A DNA stretch of 64,000 nt from an uncultured Prevotella sp. (GTDB taxonomy: Bacteria; Bacteroidota; Bacteroidia; Bacteroidales; Bacteroidaceae): assembly GCA_944320355.1 (NCBI GenBank), contig CALUHC010000017.1, forward strand, positions 62,001 to 126,000, written 5' to 3'. How positions within the stretch are numbered: the first letter of the stretch is position 1; each line of letters opens with the position of its first letter. The notes under the pieces were generated by a model. That model saw nothing but the letters and a program-made list of their open reading frames with translations, was not told the origin of the DNA and ran no database searches. The translations under genes and the position numbers were made by a program. Below, piece after piece: positions 47,696 through 56,208 of this stretch.

Positions 47696-49210
47696 TTAAG
47701 GTTGTAATGTTCCAAGAGCCTTCTGCAGGTTCACTTGGCTGAGTTTAACTTCTATTTCTGCGTCTATTTTTTGCGACTGCGCCTTGAGCCAGGCGGTCTG
47801 CGCTTCCATGACGGTGGCGGTCTGTATCACGCCCTCGCGGAAGCCAAGGTTGGCGCTGCGCAAGTTCTCTTCGGCCTGAGCCGCACTGGCACGGGCCATC
47901 TCCAGCTTCTTGCCGGCCTCCTCAACCTTGAACATACTCTGGCTCACCTGCAGCTCAACGCCCTCGCGCGCCTCGGCAAGTTCGAGCGAAGCCATGGCCG
48001 TGGCGCCCTTGGCCGCCCTCACCTTATAGGCCACATCGCCCCAGTTCCACAACGGGACGCGCACCAGGACACCCACACTCCAGACGCCACCGAACTTGTT
48101 CTGGAAGCCGTTGAATACGTTGGGATTGCTGAACGAGTAGCCTCCAATGAGAGCCACCTGCGGCAAACGTCCCGCGCGAAGCAGGTTAGTGGCTTGCCTG
48201 CTGAGGTCAACCGCATTGTCGAGCATACGCAACTCGGGGCGGTTGGCCGCTATCTCGCCACTTGTGGCGGGCACGATCACCGGGCCGACCGACAGGCTGT
48301 CGGATGTCTCGTCGGCCAAAGTGATGGCCGAATCGAGCGGAAGGCCGCACAGCTGGCACAGCAACATCCGCGCCAATACCAGCCCGTCGGCCACCTGCGT
48401 GAGCGTCATCTCGGCCTCGTTGGCCTTCACCTTCACGCTGAGGCCCTCTGAACGGGTGGCCACTCCCTCGCGTATCATCTTGCCCACATCGCCCTCCAGG
48501 CGGCGCACCAGCCCGAGATAGCTCTCGGCCAGCCGCTTCTTGTGGCGTAGCGACACAATGGTCCAGTAGGCGTTGTCTGTCTTGTAGATGGTTTCCTGCT
48601 GCTTGGCCTCGATGCCGTCGGCGGCCATTTGTTCGCCAATGCGCGCCATCTTGTTCATGGCCACGATGCTGCCGCCCATGAACACGGGCTGGGTGAGCAT
48701 GACGGAGCCGGCGAAGATGTTGCGCGTATCGGTGCGAAAGGCATCCACAACTTTCTGTCCCTCGGCGTTGAGAGCCGAAGCAAGGCCGCTCACCTGAGCC
48801 CCGATGTTGCCCATCGCCTGGTCGGTGGTGGTGCCAAACAGCCCCAAGGCTTCGTCGAGCGCAGCCTTCTGGGCATCAGTCAATCCCGCGCCGAAGTCAT
48901 GGAGCGAGCCTGCCAGCCCAGAGGTGGCGTTTGTTCCAATATTGCCCAACGCGGCCTTCTGGTCGTCGTTGAGTATTGACAGCTCGCGGCTGTTGTACAT
49001 ATAGCTGCCTATGGCACTCACCCTTGGCAGGAACTTGGTGCGTGCCGACTTTCTCACATTGGCCGCCACGTCGAGCTTCATCCTTGATATGGCCACCTGC
49101 TTGTTGTTGCGCAGGGCCAGGGCACGGCAACTGTCGAGGCTCAACACCTGCCCCGCCACGGCCTGCCCACAGCCAGCCGCCAAAGCCAACAGCCAAACTA
49201 CGCACCTCAT
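47696..49210 (-). CDS. TolC-family outer-membrane channel
   Basis: A 504-residue protein with a signal peptide ending near AVAG, followed by LSLDSCRALALRNNKQVAISRMKLD, the usual TolC start. Two repeated halves each show the helical and strand pattern of the family (TQPVFMGGSI; RVPLWNWGDVAYKVRAAK). An unusual Ala/Gly-rich insert (about residues 85-140, with two QKAAL words) lies in the first half. It is the second gene of the exporter operon. Confidence 0.92.
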   Translation of the reverse strand: MRCVVWLLALAAGCGQAVAGQVLSLDSCRALALRNNKQVAISRMKLDVAANVRKSARTKFLPRVSAIGSYMYNSRELSILNDDQKAALGNIGTNATSGLAGSLHDFGAGLTDAQKAALDEALGLFGTTTDQAMGNIGAQVSGLASALNAEGQKVVDAFRTDTRNIFAGSVMLTQPVFMGGSIVAMNKMARIGEQMAADGIEAKQQETIYKTDNAYWTIVSLRHKKRLAESYLGLVRRLEGDVGKMIREGVATRSEGLSVKVKANEAEMTLTQVADGLVLARMLLCQLCGLPLDSAITLADETSDSLSVGPVIVPATSGEIAANRPELRMLDNAVDLSRQATNLLRAGRLPQVALIGGYSFSNPNVFNGFQNKFGGVWSVGVLVRVPLWNWGDVAYKVRAAKGATAMASLELAEAREGVELQVSQSMFKVEEAGKKLEMARASAAQAEENLRSANLGFREGVIQTATVMEAQTAWLKAQSQKIDAEIEVKLSQVNLQKALGTLQP

Positions 49211-49232
49211 ATCACACGCGTTTACACATTGT

Positions 49233-50108
49233 TTATTTACTGTAAGTGAAGTTGCGCGAGCCTATCATGTTGCCATCGGCAAATATGCTGACGTTATATG
49301 TGCCCTTGCTCAGGAACTCGCCCACCTGACGGAACATCGTGACGGGGGTCTCCTCGCCCGTGTACTCCACGCTCTTCTTCATCGAGCACTCCAGCTGGCG
49401 GTTCTCGTATGTGAACGTTCCGCCGCCTCCGAGCACATCGCCCGCAGGCGTGGTGATGCGCACATAGAACGTGCGCACGCCGTTGCTGGCGGTGACATTG
49501 CGCGTGATGCGGAACGACACCTCTATCGACTTGCAGTCCTTTATCTTCTTCACCGGCTTGCCATTCTTCTTCTTGGCCACCATGTTTATGCCCGTGGCAT
49601 CGAGCTGTGCGGCGATGGCCACCTTCTCCGACAGCGAAGCCTTCTCGCTGCTGAGCCCTTGTATCTGGCGCGTGGCCTCGTTGTACTGCCCCTTCACGCG
49701 GGTGTTCTCGGCCATGAGGTCCTGGTTGAGCCGGTTGAGCGAGTCTATCTCAAGCACATAGCTGCGCAGCACGGCGCGCACCGTGGCCAGCTCTTTCTTT
49801 AGGCGGGCTATCTCTCGCGCGTCGGTGCTCTTCACTTGGCGCAGCTCTTCGAGCAACTGCTGCGTGCGCATCTGCTCGCGCGTGAGCTGAGCCACTATCG
49901 AGTCATTGTTTATCTGCGTCTTCATCTCGCTGTATTGGCGGGCAAACTGCTCATACTCGTTCTCCATTTCCTTCTTGTCGAGGTCGGCCAACTCCTGCAT
50001 TTCCTTGTTGGCCTGCTTCTGCGAAAGCAGGCTAATGGTAAGATAAGCAACTCCGGCTACAAGCAAAGCTATAGCCACCACCAATGGTATCAAAACCTTC
50101 TTGTTCAT
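49233..50108 (-). CDS. Membrane-anchored coiled-coil protein, function unknown
   Basis: A 291-residue protein with one N-terminal membrane helix (LIPLVVAIALLVAGVAYLTISLL), a long coiled coil (about residues 30-165) and a C-terminal beta-rich domain (KSIEVSFRITRNVTASNGVRTFYVRI) ending FADGNMIGSRNFTYSK. It resembles uncharacterised Bacteroidetes proteins. It has its own promoter and lies 22 bp before the TolC gene, so it is probably the first gene of the exporter operon and may sit in the same envelope complex. Confidence 0.8.
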   Translation of the reverse strand: MNKKVLIPLVVAIALLVAGVAYLTISLLSQKQANKEMQELADLDKKEMENEYEQFARQYSEMKTQINNDSIVAQLTREQMRTQQLLEELRQVKSTDAREIARLKKELATVRAVLRSYVLEIDSLNRLNQDLMAENTRVKGQYNEATRQIQGLSSEKASLSEKVAIAAQLDATGINMVAKKKNGKPVKKIKDCKSIEVSFRITRNVTASNGVRTFYVRITTPAGDVLGGGGTFTYENRQLECSMKKSVEYTGEETPVTMFRQVGEFLSKGTYNVSIFADGNMIGSRNFTYSK

Positions 50109-50133
50109 GTATTTAAATGTGATTAAACAACTG

Positions 50134-50164
50134 CAAATTTAAGCCTTTAAGCCGAAACGGCAAA
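50134..50164 (-). promoter_or_regulatory. Promoter of the exporter operon
   Basis: Minus strand: TTTG (50161-50164), exactly 19 bp, TAAATTTG (50134-50141), about 25 bp before the coiled-coil gene. It sets the operon apart from the sigma-factor module upstream. Confidence 0.8.
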
Positions 50165-50264
50165 AGAAAAGGGCGAAGCAATGCCCCGCCGCAGCGAAAT
50201 TTAAGATTAAGTAACGATTGGCAAGGGGGCTGCAGGCACACTATCTGCCGCGAGGCGCAGGGCT

Positions 50265-50606
50265 TCACCACCTGTAGCGCAGCCTGTCCACGACCTCGGC
50301 GACAGCCAAGACAGCCACAAGGGCGAAGCCGAGCAGCAGGTTGAGCAGCCCCGAGCGCGACAGCTCTATGTCCGTCATGGAGCGGAGAGCACCGCCGAGC
50401 CGTTCGCCCAGCCCTTCCCACGCGCCGAAGGCGGCGCACAGCACCACGCCGAGCGCGGCGCAGAAGGCCGTCCACAGGCGCGAGAGGCCGATGACCCTGT
50501 CGGGCAGGCTGCGCATGACGCGGCGGCTAAAGCCCGCGTCGGGCAGCTCCGTGCGGCGCGCCTCGCTGAAAAATCTCTCTAACAGTTGTTCGTCTTTATC
50601 ATTCAT
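50265..50606 (-). CDS. DUF5056-type small membrane protein (candidate anti-sigma partner)
   Basis: A 113-residue protein with a soluble N-terminus (MNDKDEQLLERFFSEARRTELPDAGFSRRVM) and two membrane helices (WTAFCAALGVVLCAAFGAW and LLNLLLGFALVAVLAVAEVV). The layout and its 8-bp overlap with the sigma-factor gene match the DUF5056 proteins that follow ECF sigma genes in Bacteroidetes. An anti-sigma function is an inference from that pairing. Confidence 0.78.
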   Translation of the reverse strand: MNDKDEQLLERFFSEARRTELPDAGFSRRVMRSLPDRVIGLSRLWTAFCAALGVVLCAAFGAWEGLGERLGGALRSMTDIELSRSGLLNLLLGFALVAVLAVAEVVDRLRYRW

Positions 50607-51138
50607 AACCGTTCTTCTTTAAGTATTCTGCCAGCTTGGCCTTGCCCCTCGACAGGTGCGACTTCACCGTTCCCTCGGGCATGGATGTTATCGCCGCTAT
50701 CTTGTCTATGCTCTGGCCGTCTATCAGTTGCAGCGTTATGCAGGTGCGCTCAGGCGGTGCCAGCCGCGCCAGCGCGTCGTATATGTCCATGCGCAAGGCC
50801 GTATCGGCAGCCTGCGGGCGGGCGGCCAGCACGGCGGCCGAGTCGAGGTCGCCGCTCGGCCGGTGCGCACGGGCGTAATCGTATAGCACATTGCAGGCTA
50901 TGCGCATCAGCCACGTGGAGAACGACGACAGGCCGCGGAAGCGCGACAGCCCCGTATATGCCTTCAGGAACGTGTCTTGCGCCAGGTCGTCGCTCAGCTG
51001 GCTGTCGCCCAACGTCTGGCTGAGGAAGAACCGCCTCACCCTCGATTGGTACTTGCACACCAGCCGGTCGAACGCCCGCTTGTCGCGCAACATCACCACC
51101 CGGGCCACCAGATACGTGTCGCCAGCCTGCTCTGCCAT
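50599..51138 (-). CDS. ECF sigma factor (RNA polymerase sigma-70 family)
   Basis: A 179-residue sigma factor with region 2 (VCKYQSRVRRFFLSQTLGD, DLAQDTFLKAYTGLSRFRG, FSTWLMRIACNVLYDYAR) and region 4 (LAPPERTCITLQLIDGQSIDKIAAITSMPEGTVKSHLSRGKAKL). There is no region 1.1 or 3, so it is an extracytoplasmic-function type. It is flanked by a DUF6249 gene 2 bp upstream and the DUF5056 gene downstream, forming one unit. Confidence 0.95.
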   Translation of the reverse strand: MAEQAGDTYLVARVVMLRDKRAFDRLVCKYQSRVRRFFLSQTLGDSQLSDDLAQDTFLKAYTGLSRFRGLSSFSTWLMRIACNVLYDYARAHRPSGDLDSAAVLAARPQAADTALRMDIYDALARLAPPERTCITLQLIDGQSIDKIAAITSMPEGTVKSHLSRGKAKLAEYLKKNGYE

Positions 51139-51140
51139 GG

Positions 51141-51809
51141 TCAGTCTGCCTTTTCTTCGTAGTCGCCGGCGGGCTTGTCGCCCTTAGCCTTGCGCGATGC
51201 CGACGTGCGTGCCATGACCATCTGGCCCGCGCCACAGAAGGCAACGAGCACGCCTATGCCCACCCCGAGGTCTATATCCATTATCAAGAACAGGCATACG
51301 AGGCCGAGGCCGAGCGACACGTTCTTTATTCCCTTGCGCCATACGGCCTCCGTCGGCTCCAGCGTGGGCTTTATAAGCTCGTCGGGTATGGGTCGCCCGT
51401 TCTTCATCGCCATCTCTGCCAAGCGCACTTTCTGCTTGCGGCTCTTGTAGATGAAGTAGCACAGCAGGCCTATTATGGCCACGGGAGCTATGACGAAGAG
51501 CAGCAGCAGAATCATGAACGCGCCAAACAGGTCTTGGTCTATCCACGATGTGTCCTCGAAGAGGTGGTTCACTCCGCCGGCGCTCACGTTCACGCTGTAT
51601 GTCCGTCCCGCCGGGGCGGAGGCTGCGTAGGTGCCGGTGTCGGTGGCCGACGTGTCCGAATATGCCTCTATGCCCGCCTGGCCGGCGGCATCGTCCTGCC
51701 CTGCGGCGGCAGCCGGAGCCGCTGCCAGCATGGCTTGCGCCTGCGCCCCTACCGCCACCGGCTGCGCGAGAGCCGCCGCAAAGGCCATTGCCATAAAAAG
51801 TTTCTTCAT
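51141..51809 (-). CDS. DUF6249-type membrane protein
   Basis: A 222-residue protein with a signal sequence (FMAMAFAAALAQPVAVGAQA), an Ala-rich extracytoplasmic stretch, a helix (FGAFMILLLLFVIAPVAIIGLLCYFIY), a basic linker with KNGRPIPDELIKP, and two closing helices. The linker and layout match DUF6249. The open frame runs on upstream to 51938 through a MITE-like element, but the ATG at 51809 directly precedes the signal sequence. Its gene is first in the sigma-factor unit. Confidence 0.82.
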   Translation of the reverse strand: MKKLFMAMAFAAALAQPVAVGAQAQAMLAAAPAAAAGQDDAAGQAGIEAYSDTSATDTGTYAASAPAGRTYSVNVSAGGVNHLFEDTSWIDQDLFGAFMILLLLFVIAPVAIIGLLCYFIYKSRKQKVRLAEMAMKNGRPIPDELIKPTLEPTEAVWRKGIKNVSLGLGLVCLFLIMDIDLGVGIGVLVAFCGAGQMVMARTSASRKAKGDKPAGDYEEKAD

Positions 51810-51834
51810 AATCAGTATTCTTGTTTTATTTATA

Positions 51835-52044
51835 ATGAATGTCAGAAAGTTACCAAACATTTTTGAATGCCCATCCACTTGTCCCCTCCTTTGGAAAAGG
51901 AGGGGCATGGGTGGTTTGCAAAATAAGATACGATACAATACATATTGTCATCAGCTATGTGATTGCTCTACAAACCACCCCCTCAACTCCTTTGAAAAAG
52001 GAGGGGAGGCGTGCGCATTTGGCCGACAATATACGGACATTCAT
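51835..52044 (+). mobile_element. MITE-like inverted-repeat element, copy 2 (210 bp)
   Basis: Starts ATGAATGTCAG and ends CGGACATTCAT, exactly the same length as copy 1 at 39818. Inner palindromes CCCCTCCTTTGGAAAAGGAGGGG and a slightly decayed partner flank a core containing ACAATACATATTGTCAT, which matches the copy 1 core (ACAATACGTTTTGTTAT) read in reverse. It lies 25 bp upstream of the DUF6249 start and may affect its expression. Confidence 0.7.
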
Positions 52045-52145
52045 ATTGTTCATTTTTTCACCTTATTATAATGCCCGCACAGGCCGGCGAGGCACACTTT
52101 CCTGTTAACATTTTTATGTTAAAGACCGCAATACGCACCCTGCCG

Positions 52146-52275
52146 CCCAACCACCTGATGCTCAGCGCGTTGCAAAACGGGGTGTTTTGGCCTGCGAAAC
52201 GACCCGTTTTGGAGCGCAGAACAGGCCGTTTCGGAGTGCGAAACGGGCCGTCTCGCAATGCCAAACGGCACATAC
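52146..52275 (+). repeat. Head-plus-palindrome-array repeat, copy 7
   Basis: Head CCAAC-CACC-TGATGCTCA-GCGC-GTTGC, with CAAC/GTTG arms in place of TAAC/GTTA, a paired change. The tail has five units with more divergence than other copies (AAACGGGGTGTTTT, AAACGACCCGTTTT, GAACAGGCCGTTT, AAACGGGCCGTCT, AAACGGCAC). It lies between two divergent genes, next to the MITE. Confidence 0.75.
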
Positions 52276-52414
52276 CGCGGAACGAGGCCGCGCAGCCTGC
52301 TTTTAGTTGCCTATTTGCAAGTATCTCCATCATGCGTGCATCCATTTCCGGTTTCTATTTTATCTGTTAGACGCAACAGGCGCGGGATTAGTTGCAAAGG
52401 TGCGATTTTTTTTC

Positions 52415-52422
52415 TAATTTTG
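52415..52422 (+). promoter_or_regulatory. -7 box upstream of the rRNA methyltransferase gene
   Basis: TAATTTTG, with TTGC at the -33 position (52392-52395). It lies 22 bp before the ATG at 52444 and shows that the longer open frame from 52258 is not used. Confidence 0.6.
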
Positions 52423-52443
52423 CAACCACAAAACGCGGAAACA

Positions 52444-53847
52444 ATGACACTGCCCCACTCTTTCACCGAATATACGCGCTGCCTCATGGGCGAGGAGCTG
52501 TACCAAAGGCTGGCCGACGGGCTGGCCTGCGAGCCGCCAGTGAGCATAAGGCTGAACGCGGCCAAGTGCCACGGCGTGCCTGCCGGCGGCGAGGCCGTGG
52601 CGTGGTGCCCCGGGGGATACTACCTGGCGGAGCGCCCGCGGTTCACGTTCGACCCGCTGCTGCACGCCGGATGGTACTACGTGCAGGAGGCATCGTCGAT
52701 GTTCCTGCACCGCGTGCTGAGCCAACACGTCACCTCCGCCTCCCTCGTGCTCGACCTCTGCGCCGCCCCCGGCGGCAAATCGACCGCCGTCCTCGGCGCG
52801 CTGCCCGCGGGGAGCGTGCTCGTGAGCAACGAGCCGGTGCGCCAGCGTGCCAACATCCTGGCCGAGAACATGGCCAAGTGGGGCCGCCCGGAGGTGATGG
52901 TGACCAACAGCCTGCCCGAGGACTACGCCCGCTCAGGCATGGCGTTCGATGTCATTCTGTGCGACGTGCCGTGCTCGGGCGAGGGTATGTTCCGCAAGGA
53001 CGAGGCCGCTATATGCGAGTGGAGCCCGCAGAACGTGGAGCAGTGCGCCGCGCTGCAACGCCGCATAGTGGGCGAGGCGTGGCAGTGCCTGCGGCCGGGA
53101 GGGCTGATGGTCTATTCCACCTGCACCTTCAACGCCCACGAGAACGAGGAGAACATAGCCTGGGCGTGCGCCGAGCTGGGCGCGGAACTGCTGCCTGTTG
53201 ACACCGACAGGCAGTGGGGCATCACCGGGTCGCTGGCCGACTGCGTGCAGGGGCCGGTGTTCCGCTTCATTCCGGGCGTCACCCGGGGCGAAGGCCTCTT
53301 CATGGCCGCACTGCGGAAACCCGGCGACGCTGTCGCCGCCACGCACGGCCCGCGCCGCAAGCTGCGGCAAAAGGCCGCGCCGAAGGCCGACCCGAGGGCG
53401 CGGGAATGGATTGAGCAGCCCGACGACTACGACTTTGCCGTGCGTGGCAGCGACATCATTGCCACGCCGCACAGGCTCACCCCGCTGCTCGCCGAGGCCG
53501 ACGCTGCACTGCGGGTGGTCAGCGCAGGGGTGACCGTGGGCAGCATGAAGGGGCGCGACATCACGCCCGCCCACGGCCTGGCACTGTCAACGGCACTGCG
53601 CCGCGAGGCGTTCCCCCGCGCGGAACTCACGTACCAACAGGCCGTGAGCTACCTGCGCCGCGAGCCGGTGGCGCTGCCCGAGGGCACGCCGCGCGGCTTC
53701 GTGCTCGCCAACTACGGCGGCGCGCCCATAGGCTTCGAGAAGAATCTCGGCACGCGGGCCAACAACCTGTACCCGCAGGAGTGGCGCATCAAGAGCACCC
53801 ACACACCCGGCGACGACGAGCGGCCGCGGGTGATAGCCGCAGAATGA
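52444..53847 (+). CDS. RsmF-like rRNA (cytosine-C5) methyltransferase
   Basis: A 467-residue NOL1/NOP2/Sun-family SAM enzyme. The SAM site is [13 protein letters not shown], and the two catalytic cysteines are Cys177 in DVPCSGEG and Cys227 in YSTCTFN. A C-terminal PUA-like RNA-binding part ([25 protein letters not shown], then [17 protein letters not shown]) is typical of RsmF and its Firmicute relatives. The expected product is m5C in 16S rRNA, though the exact position cannot be inferred. Confidence 0.92.
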   Translation: MTLPHSFTEYTRCLMGEELYQRLADGLACEPPVSIRLNAAKCHGVPAGGEAVAWCPGGYYLAERPRFTFDPLLHAGWYYVQEASSMFLHRVLSQHVTSASLVLDLCAAPGGKSTAVLGALPAGSVLVSNEPVRQRANILAENMAKWGRPEVMVTNSLPEDYARSGMAFDVILCDVPCSGEGMFRKDEAAICEWSPQNVEQCAALQRRIVGEAWQCLRPGGLMVYSTCTFNAHENEENIAWACAELGAELLPVDTDRQWGITGSLADCVQGPVFRFIPGVTRGEGLFMAALRKPGDAVAATHGPRRKLRQKAAPKADPRAREWIEQPDDYDFAVRGSDIIATPHRLTPLLAEADAALRVVSAGVTVGSMKGRDITPAHGLALSTALRREAFPRAELTYQQAVSYLRREPVALPEGTPRGFVLANYGGAPIGFEKNLGTRANNLYPQEWRIKSTHTPGDDERPRVIAAE

Positions 53848-53894
53848 CGGCGCGCCGCCGCCCCGAACAAGACCAAAGAAAACAACAAGAAGAC

Positions 53895-54689
53895 ATGAAA
53901 CAATACTTAGACCTGCTGAACCGCATCCTGACCGAGGGCGCTCGCAAGAGCGACCGCACGGGCACGGGCACGCTGAGCGTGTTCGGCCACCAGATGAGGT
54001 TCGACCTCGCGGAGGGCTTCCCGCTGCTCACCACCAAGAAGCTCCACCTCAAGTCCATCATCTACGAGCTGCTGTGGTTTCTGCGCGGCGACACAAACAT
54101 CAAGTACCTGAAGGACCACGGCGTGAGCATCTGGGACGAGTGGGCCGACGAGAACGGCGACCTCGGCCCCGTCTACGGCCATCAGTGGCGGTCGTGGCCC
54201 GACTATGACGGCGGCACCATAGACCAGATAAAGAACGTTATAGACCAGATAAGGCGCACACCCGACTCGCGCCGCATGATAGTGAGCGCGTGGAACGTGG
54301 CCGAGGTGGACCGCATGGCCCTGCCGCCCTGCCACACCATGTTCCAATTCTACGTGGCCGACGGCCGCCTGAGCCTCCAGCTATACCAGCGTTCGGCCGA
54401 CACGTTCCTCGGAGTGCCGTTCAACATCGCGTCATACGCACTGCTGCTCATGATGGTGGCGCAGGTGACGGGGCTGAAGCCGGGCGAGTTCATCCACACA
54501 ACGGGCGACACCCACCTCTACATCAACCACCTGGAACAGGCCCGCCTGCAGCTGACGCGCACGCCACGCCCCCTGCCCCGCATGGTCATCAACCCCGACA
54601 TAAAAGACATCTTCGGCTTCAGCTACGAGGACTTCTGCCTCGAAGGCTACGACCCGTGGCCACACATAAAGGCCGATGTGGCAGTATGA
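53895..54689 (+). CDS. thyA: Thymidylate synthase
   Basis: A 264-residue enzyme that methylates dUMP to dTMP using methylenetetrahydrofolate. The nucleophile is Cys146 in LPPCHTMF, the same number as in E. coli ThyA, and the phosphate-binding [11 protein letters not shown] and the [15 protein letters not shown] motif are intact. The ATG at 53895 is chosen over upstream in-frame codons, since it gives the exact family length. folA follows after a repeat-filled gap of 438 bp. Confidence 0.98.
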   Translation: MKQYLDLLNRILTEGARKSDRTGTGTLSVFGHQMRFDLAEGFPLLTTKKLHLKSIIYELLWFLRGDTNIKYLKDHGVSIWDEWADENGDLGPVYGHQWRSWPDYDGGTIDQIKNVIDQIRRTPDSRRMIVSAWNVAEVDRMALPPCHTMFQFYVADGRLSLQLYQRSADTFLGVPFNIASYALLLMMVAQVTGLKPGEFIHTTGDTHLYINHLEQARLQLTRTPRPLPRMVINPDIKDIFGFSYEDFCLEGYDPWPHIKADVAV

Positions 54690-54694
54690 CACAT

Positions 54695-54826
54695 AGTGCA
54701 GAGCGTAGAGTGATGAGTGCAGAGGTAGGATTTGCTCCAGTGCAGAGCGCAGAGTGATGAGTGAAGAGGTAGGATTTGCTTCAGTGCAGAGCGTAGAGTG
54801 ATGAGTGAAGAGGTAGGATTTGCTTT
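54695..54826 (+). repeat. Three tandem 44-bp repeats, left cluster
   Basis: Units begin at 54695, 54739 and 54783, each starting AGTGCAGAGCG and containing GTGATGAGTG and GAGGTAGGATTTGCT. Differences between units are few. The same unit occurs inverted at 54968-55099. Confidence 0.85.
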
Positions 54827-54967
54827 GGCAATGAACACTGAATGCGGGGCGAAAAGATGTTATCATCGGTGTGAAAGCATAGATAAAGATTCACCACAAC
54901 CACAAAACAAAAGATGGCAAACAACAATAAAGCACTTATACTCAGCAGCCGAAACCCTGCACTAAAG

Positions 54968-55099
54968 CTAATCATACCTCTTCACTCATCACTCTACGCT
55001 CTGCACTGAAGCAAATCCTACCTCTTCACTCATCACTCTACGTTCTGCACTAAAGCTAATCCTACCTCTACATTCTGCACTCTAAACTCTGCACTAAAG
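54968..55099 (-). repeat. Three tandem 44-bp repeats, right cluster (inverted)
   Basis: Three 44-bp units (54968, 55012, 55056) that are the reverse complement of the left cluster; the last is the most diverged. The two clusters face each other across 141 bp. Together they fill the thyA-folA gap. Confidence 0.85.
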
Positions 55100-55127
55100 T
55101 CAATAACTCATAACTTTTCATAAACCA

Positions 55128-55637
55128 ATGAGAATAAACATCATAGCCGCCGTGGCGCGAAACAGGGCCATAGGCAACAAGAACAAGCTGATTTACTGGC
55201 TGCCGAACGACCTGAAGAGGTTCAAGTCACTGACCACCGGGCACACGATAATAATGGGACGCAACACCTATCTGTCGCTGCCCAAGGGCGCACTGCCAAA
55301 CCGACGCAACGTGGTGCTGAGCCAAACGGTGAGCGAACTGCCGGGGTGCGACTGCTACCGGTCGCTGGACGATGCGCTGGCCTCATGCCGACCCGATGAG
55401 GATATATATATAATAGGTGGGGCAAGCGTGTATGAACAAGCTCTGAAGGTGGCCGACAGGCTGTGCCTGACCGAGGTTGACGACACGCCGGGCGAGGCCG
55501 ATGCCTTCTTCCCGCCATACGACGGATGGGTGGAAACTAACCGCGAGGAGCACCCGGCCGACGAACGCCATGCCTTCGCATACGCCTTCGCCGACTACGA
55601 GAAACCCGCCAAAGCCGAAAACACGCAGTCCGTTTAG
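55128..55637 (+). CDS. folA: Dihydrofolate reductase
   Basis: A 169-residue enzyme that regenerates tetrahydrofolate after the thymidylate synthase reaction. Asp28 in WLPNDLKRF is the catalytic acid; GRNTYLSLP and IYIIGGASVYEQAL are the NADPH-binding motifs. It follows thyA on the same strand, a common functional pairing. Confidence 0.97.
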   Translation: MRINIIAAVARNRAIGNKNKLIYWLPNDLKRFKSLTTGHTIIMGRNTYLSLPKGALPNRRNVVLSQTVSELPGCDCYRSLDDALASCRPDEDIYIIGGASVYEQALKVADRLCLTEVDDTPGEADAFFPPYDGWVETNREEHPADERHAFAYAFADYEKPAKAENTQSV

Positions 55638-55833
55638 ACAAGAATCAGCCTTTAGAGGGCAAAGCGATTTCGTTATGTTGCCACGCAGATTGGCTGCAGC
55701 CTTTGTAGAAGACACTGGAAGACACACCGAGACAAAGCGGCTGACAAGATGCCGCAGGCAGGACGAAAGCACGTGGAAAGCCTGAAAAGGAACAAAAACA
55801 TATTCCAGACGGTCTAATGACCGATTTTGATTT

Positions 55834-55945
55834 AGAAAGCTGTTTGGTTTTATCAACTGTCTATTTGAGGCAAATCTGACTTGAAAATCAGCCTCAAATC
55901 TACAGGAATAAAAACAAGTTTGATAAAATAAAAACAGCTTCTTAA
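55834..55945. repeat. Nested inverted-repeat structure
   Basis: AAGCTGTTT (55837) pairs with AAACAGCTT (to 55940); inside it GTTTTATCAAC faces GTTTGATAAAAT; at the centre ATTTGAGGC pairs with GCCTCAAAT. The roughly 110-nt AT-rich sequence could fold as one long broken hairpin. It lies after folA in the gap 55638-55989, which has no gene. A small GGTC/GACC hairpin precedes it. Confidence 0.55.
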
Positions 55946-55989
55946 ACTTCAGGCAGTATCTTCCGTCATACATAAAAACGCTATTTTCT

Positions 55990-56208
55990 ATGACAAAGTG
56001 CCTGATTTACCTGTCGATTGCTGCTATAATAGGCTTCGGCAACACTTCGTGCATCACGCATCCGCCCCACCGCCACAAATACGTTGTGGTGGAAGGAGGG
56101 CCGCACCACAAGCACAACAAAAAGCCAAAACCACCAAAGAAGCCCAAAAAGAGCAAGAAGCACAAAAGGCAAACGCCTCCACCTCCACCACCACACAGGT
56201 GGCCTTAG
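55990..56208 (+). CDS. Small His/Lys/Pro-rich lipoprotein
   Basis: A 72-residue protein with a clear lipoprotein signal (MTKCLIYLSIAAIIGFGNTSC). The mature part of about 50 residues is nearly all His, Lys and Pro, with HPPHRHKY, GPHHKHNKKPK and PPPPPPHRW. Such a chain is probably disordered and very basic, and could bind metal, lipopolysaccharide or peptidoglycan. I do not recognise a named family. The signal sequence argues that the frame is real despite low complexity. Confidence 0.65.
   Translation: MTKCLIYLSIAAIIGFGNTSCITHPPHRHKYVVVEGGPHHKHNKKPKPPKKPKKSKKHKRQTPPPPPPHRWP

Noticed and set aside
51810-51938. N-terminal extension of the DUF6249 protein
   Set aside because: The extra residues are encoded by the MITE-like element; the ATG at 51809 begins directly with a signal sequence.
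54695-55099. CRISPR array
   Set aside because: The 44-bp units are directly adjacent with no unique spacers, and no cas genes are present.
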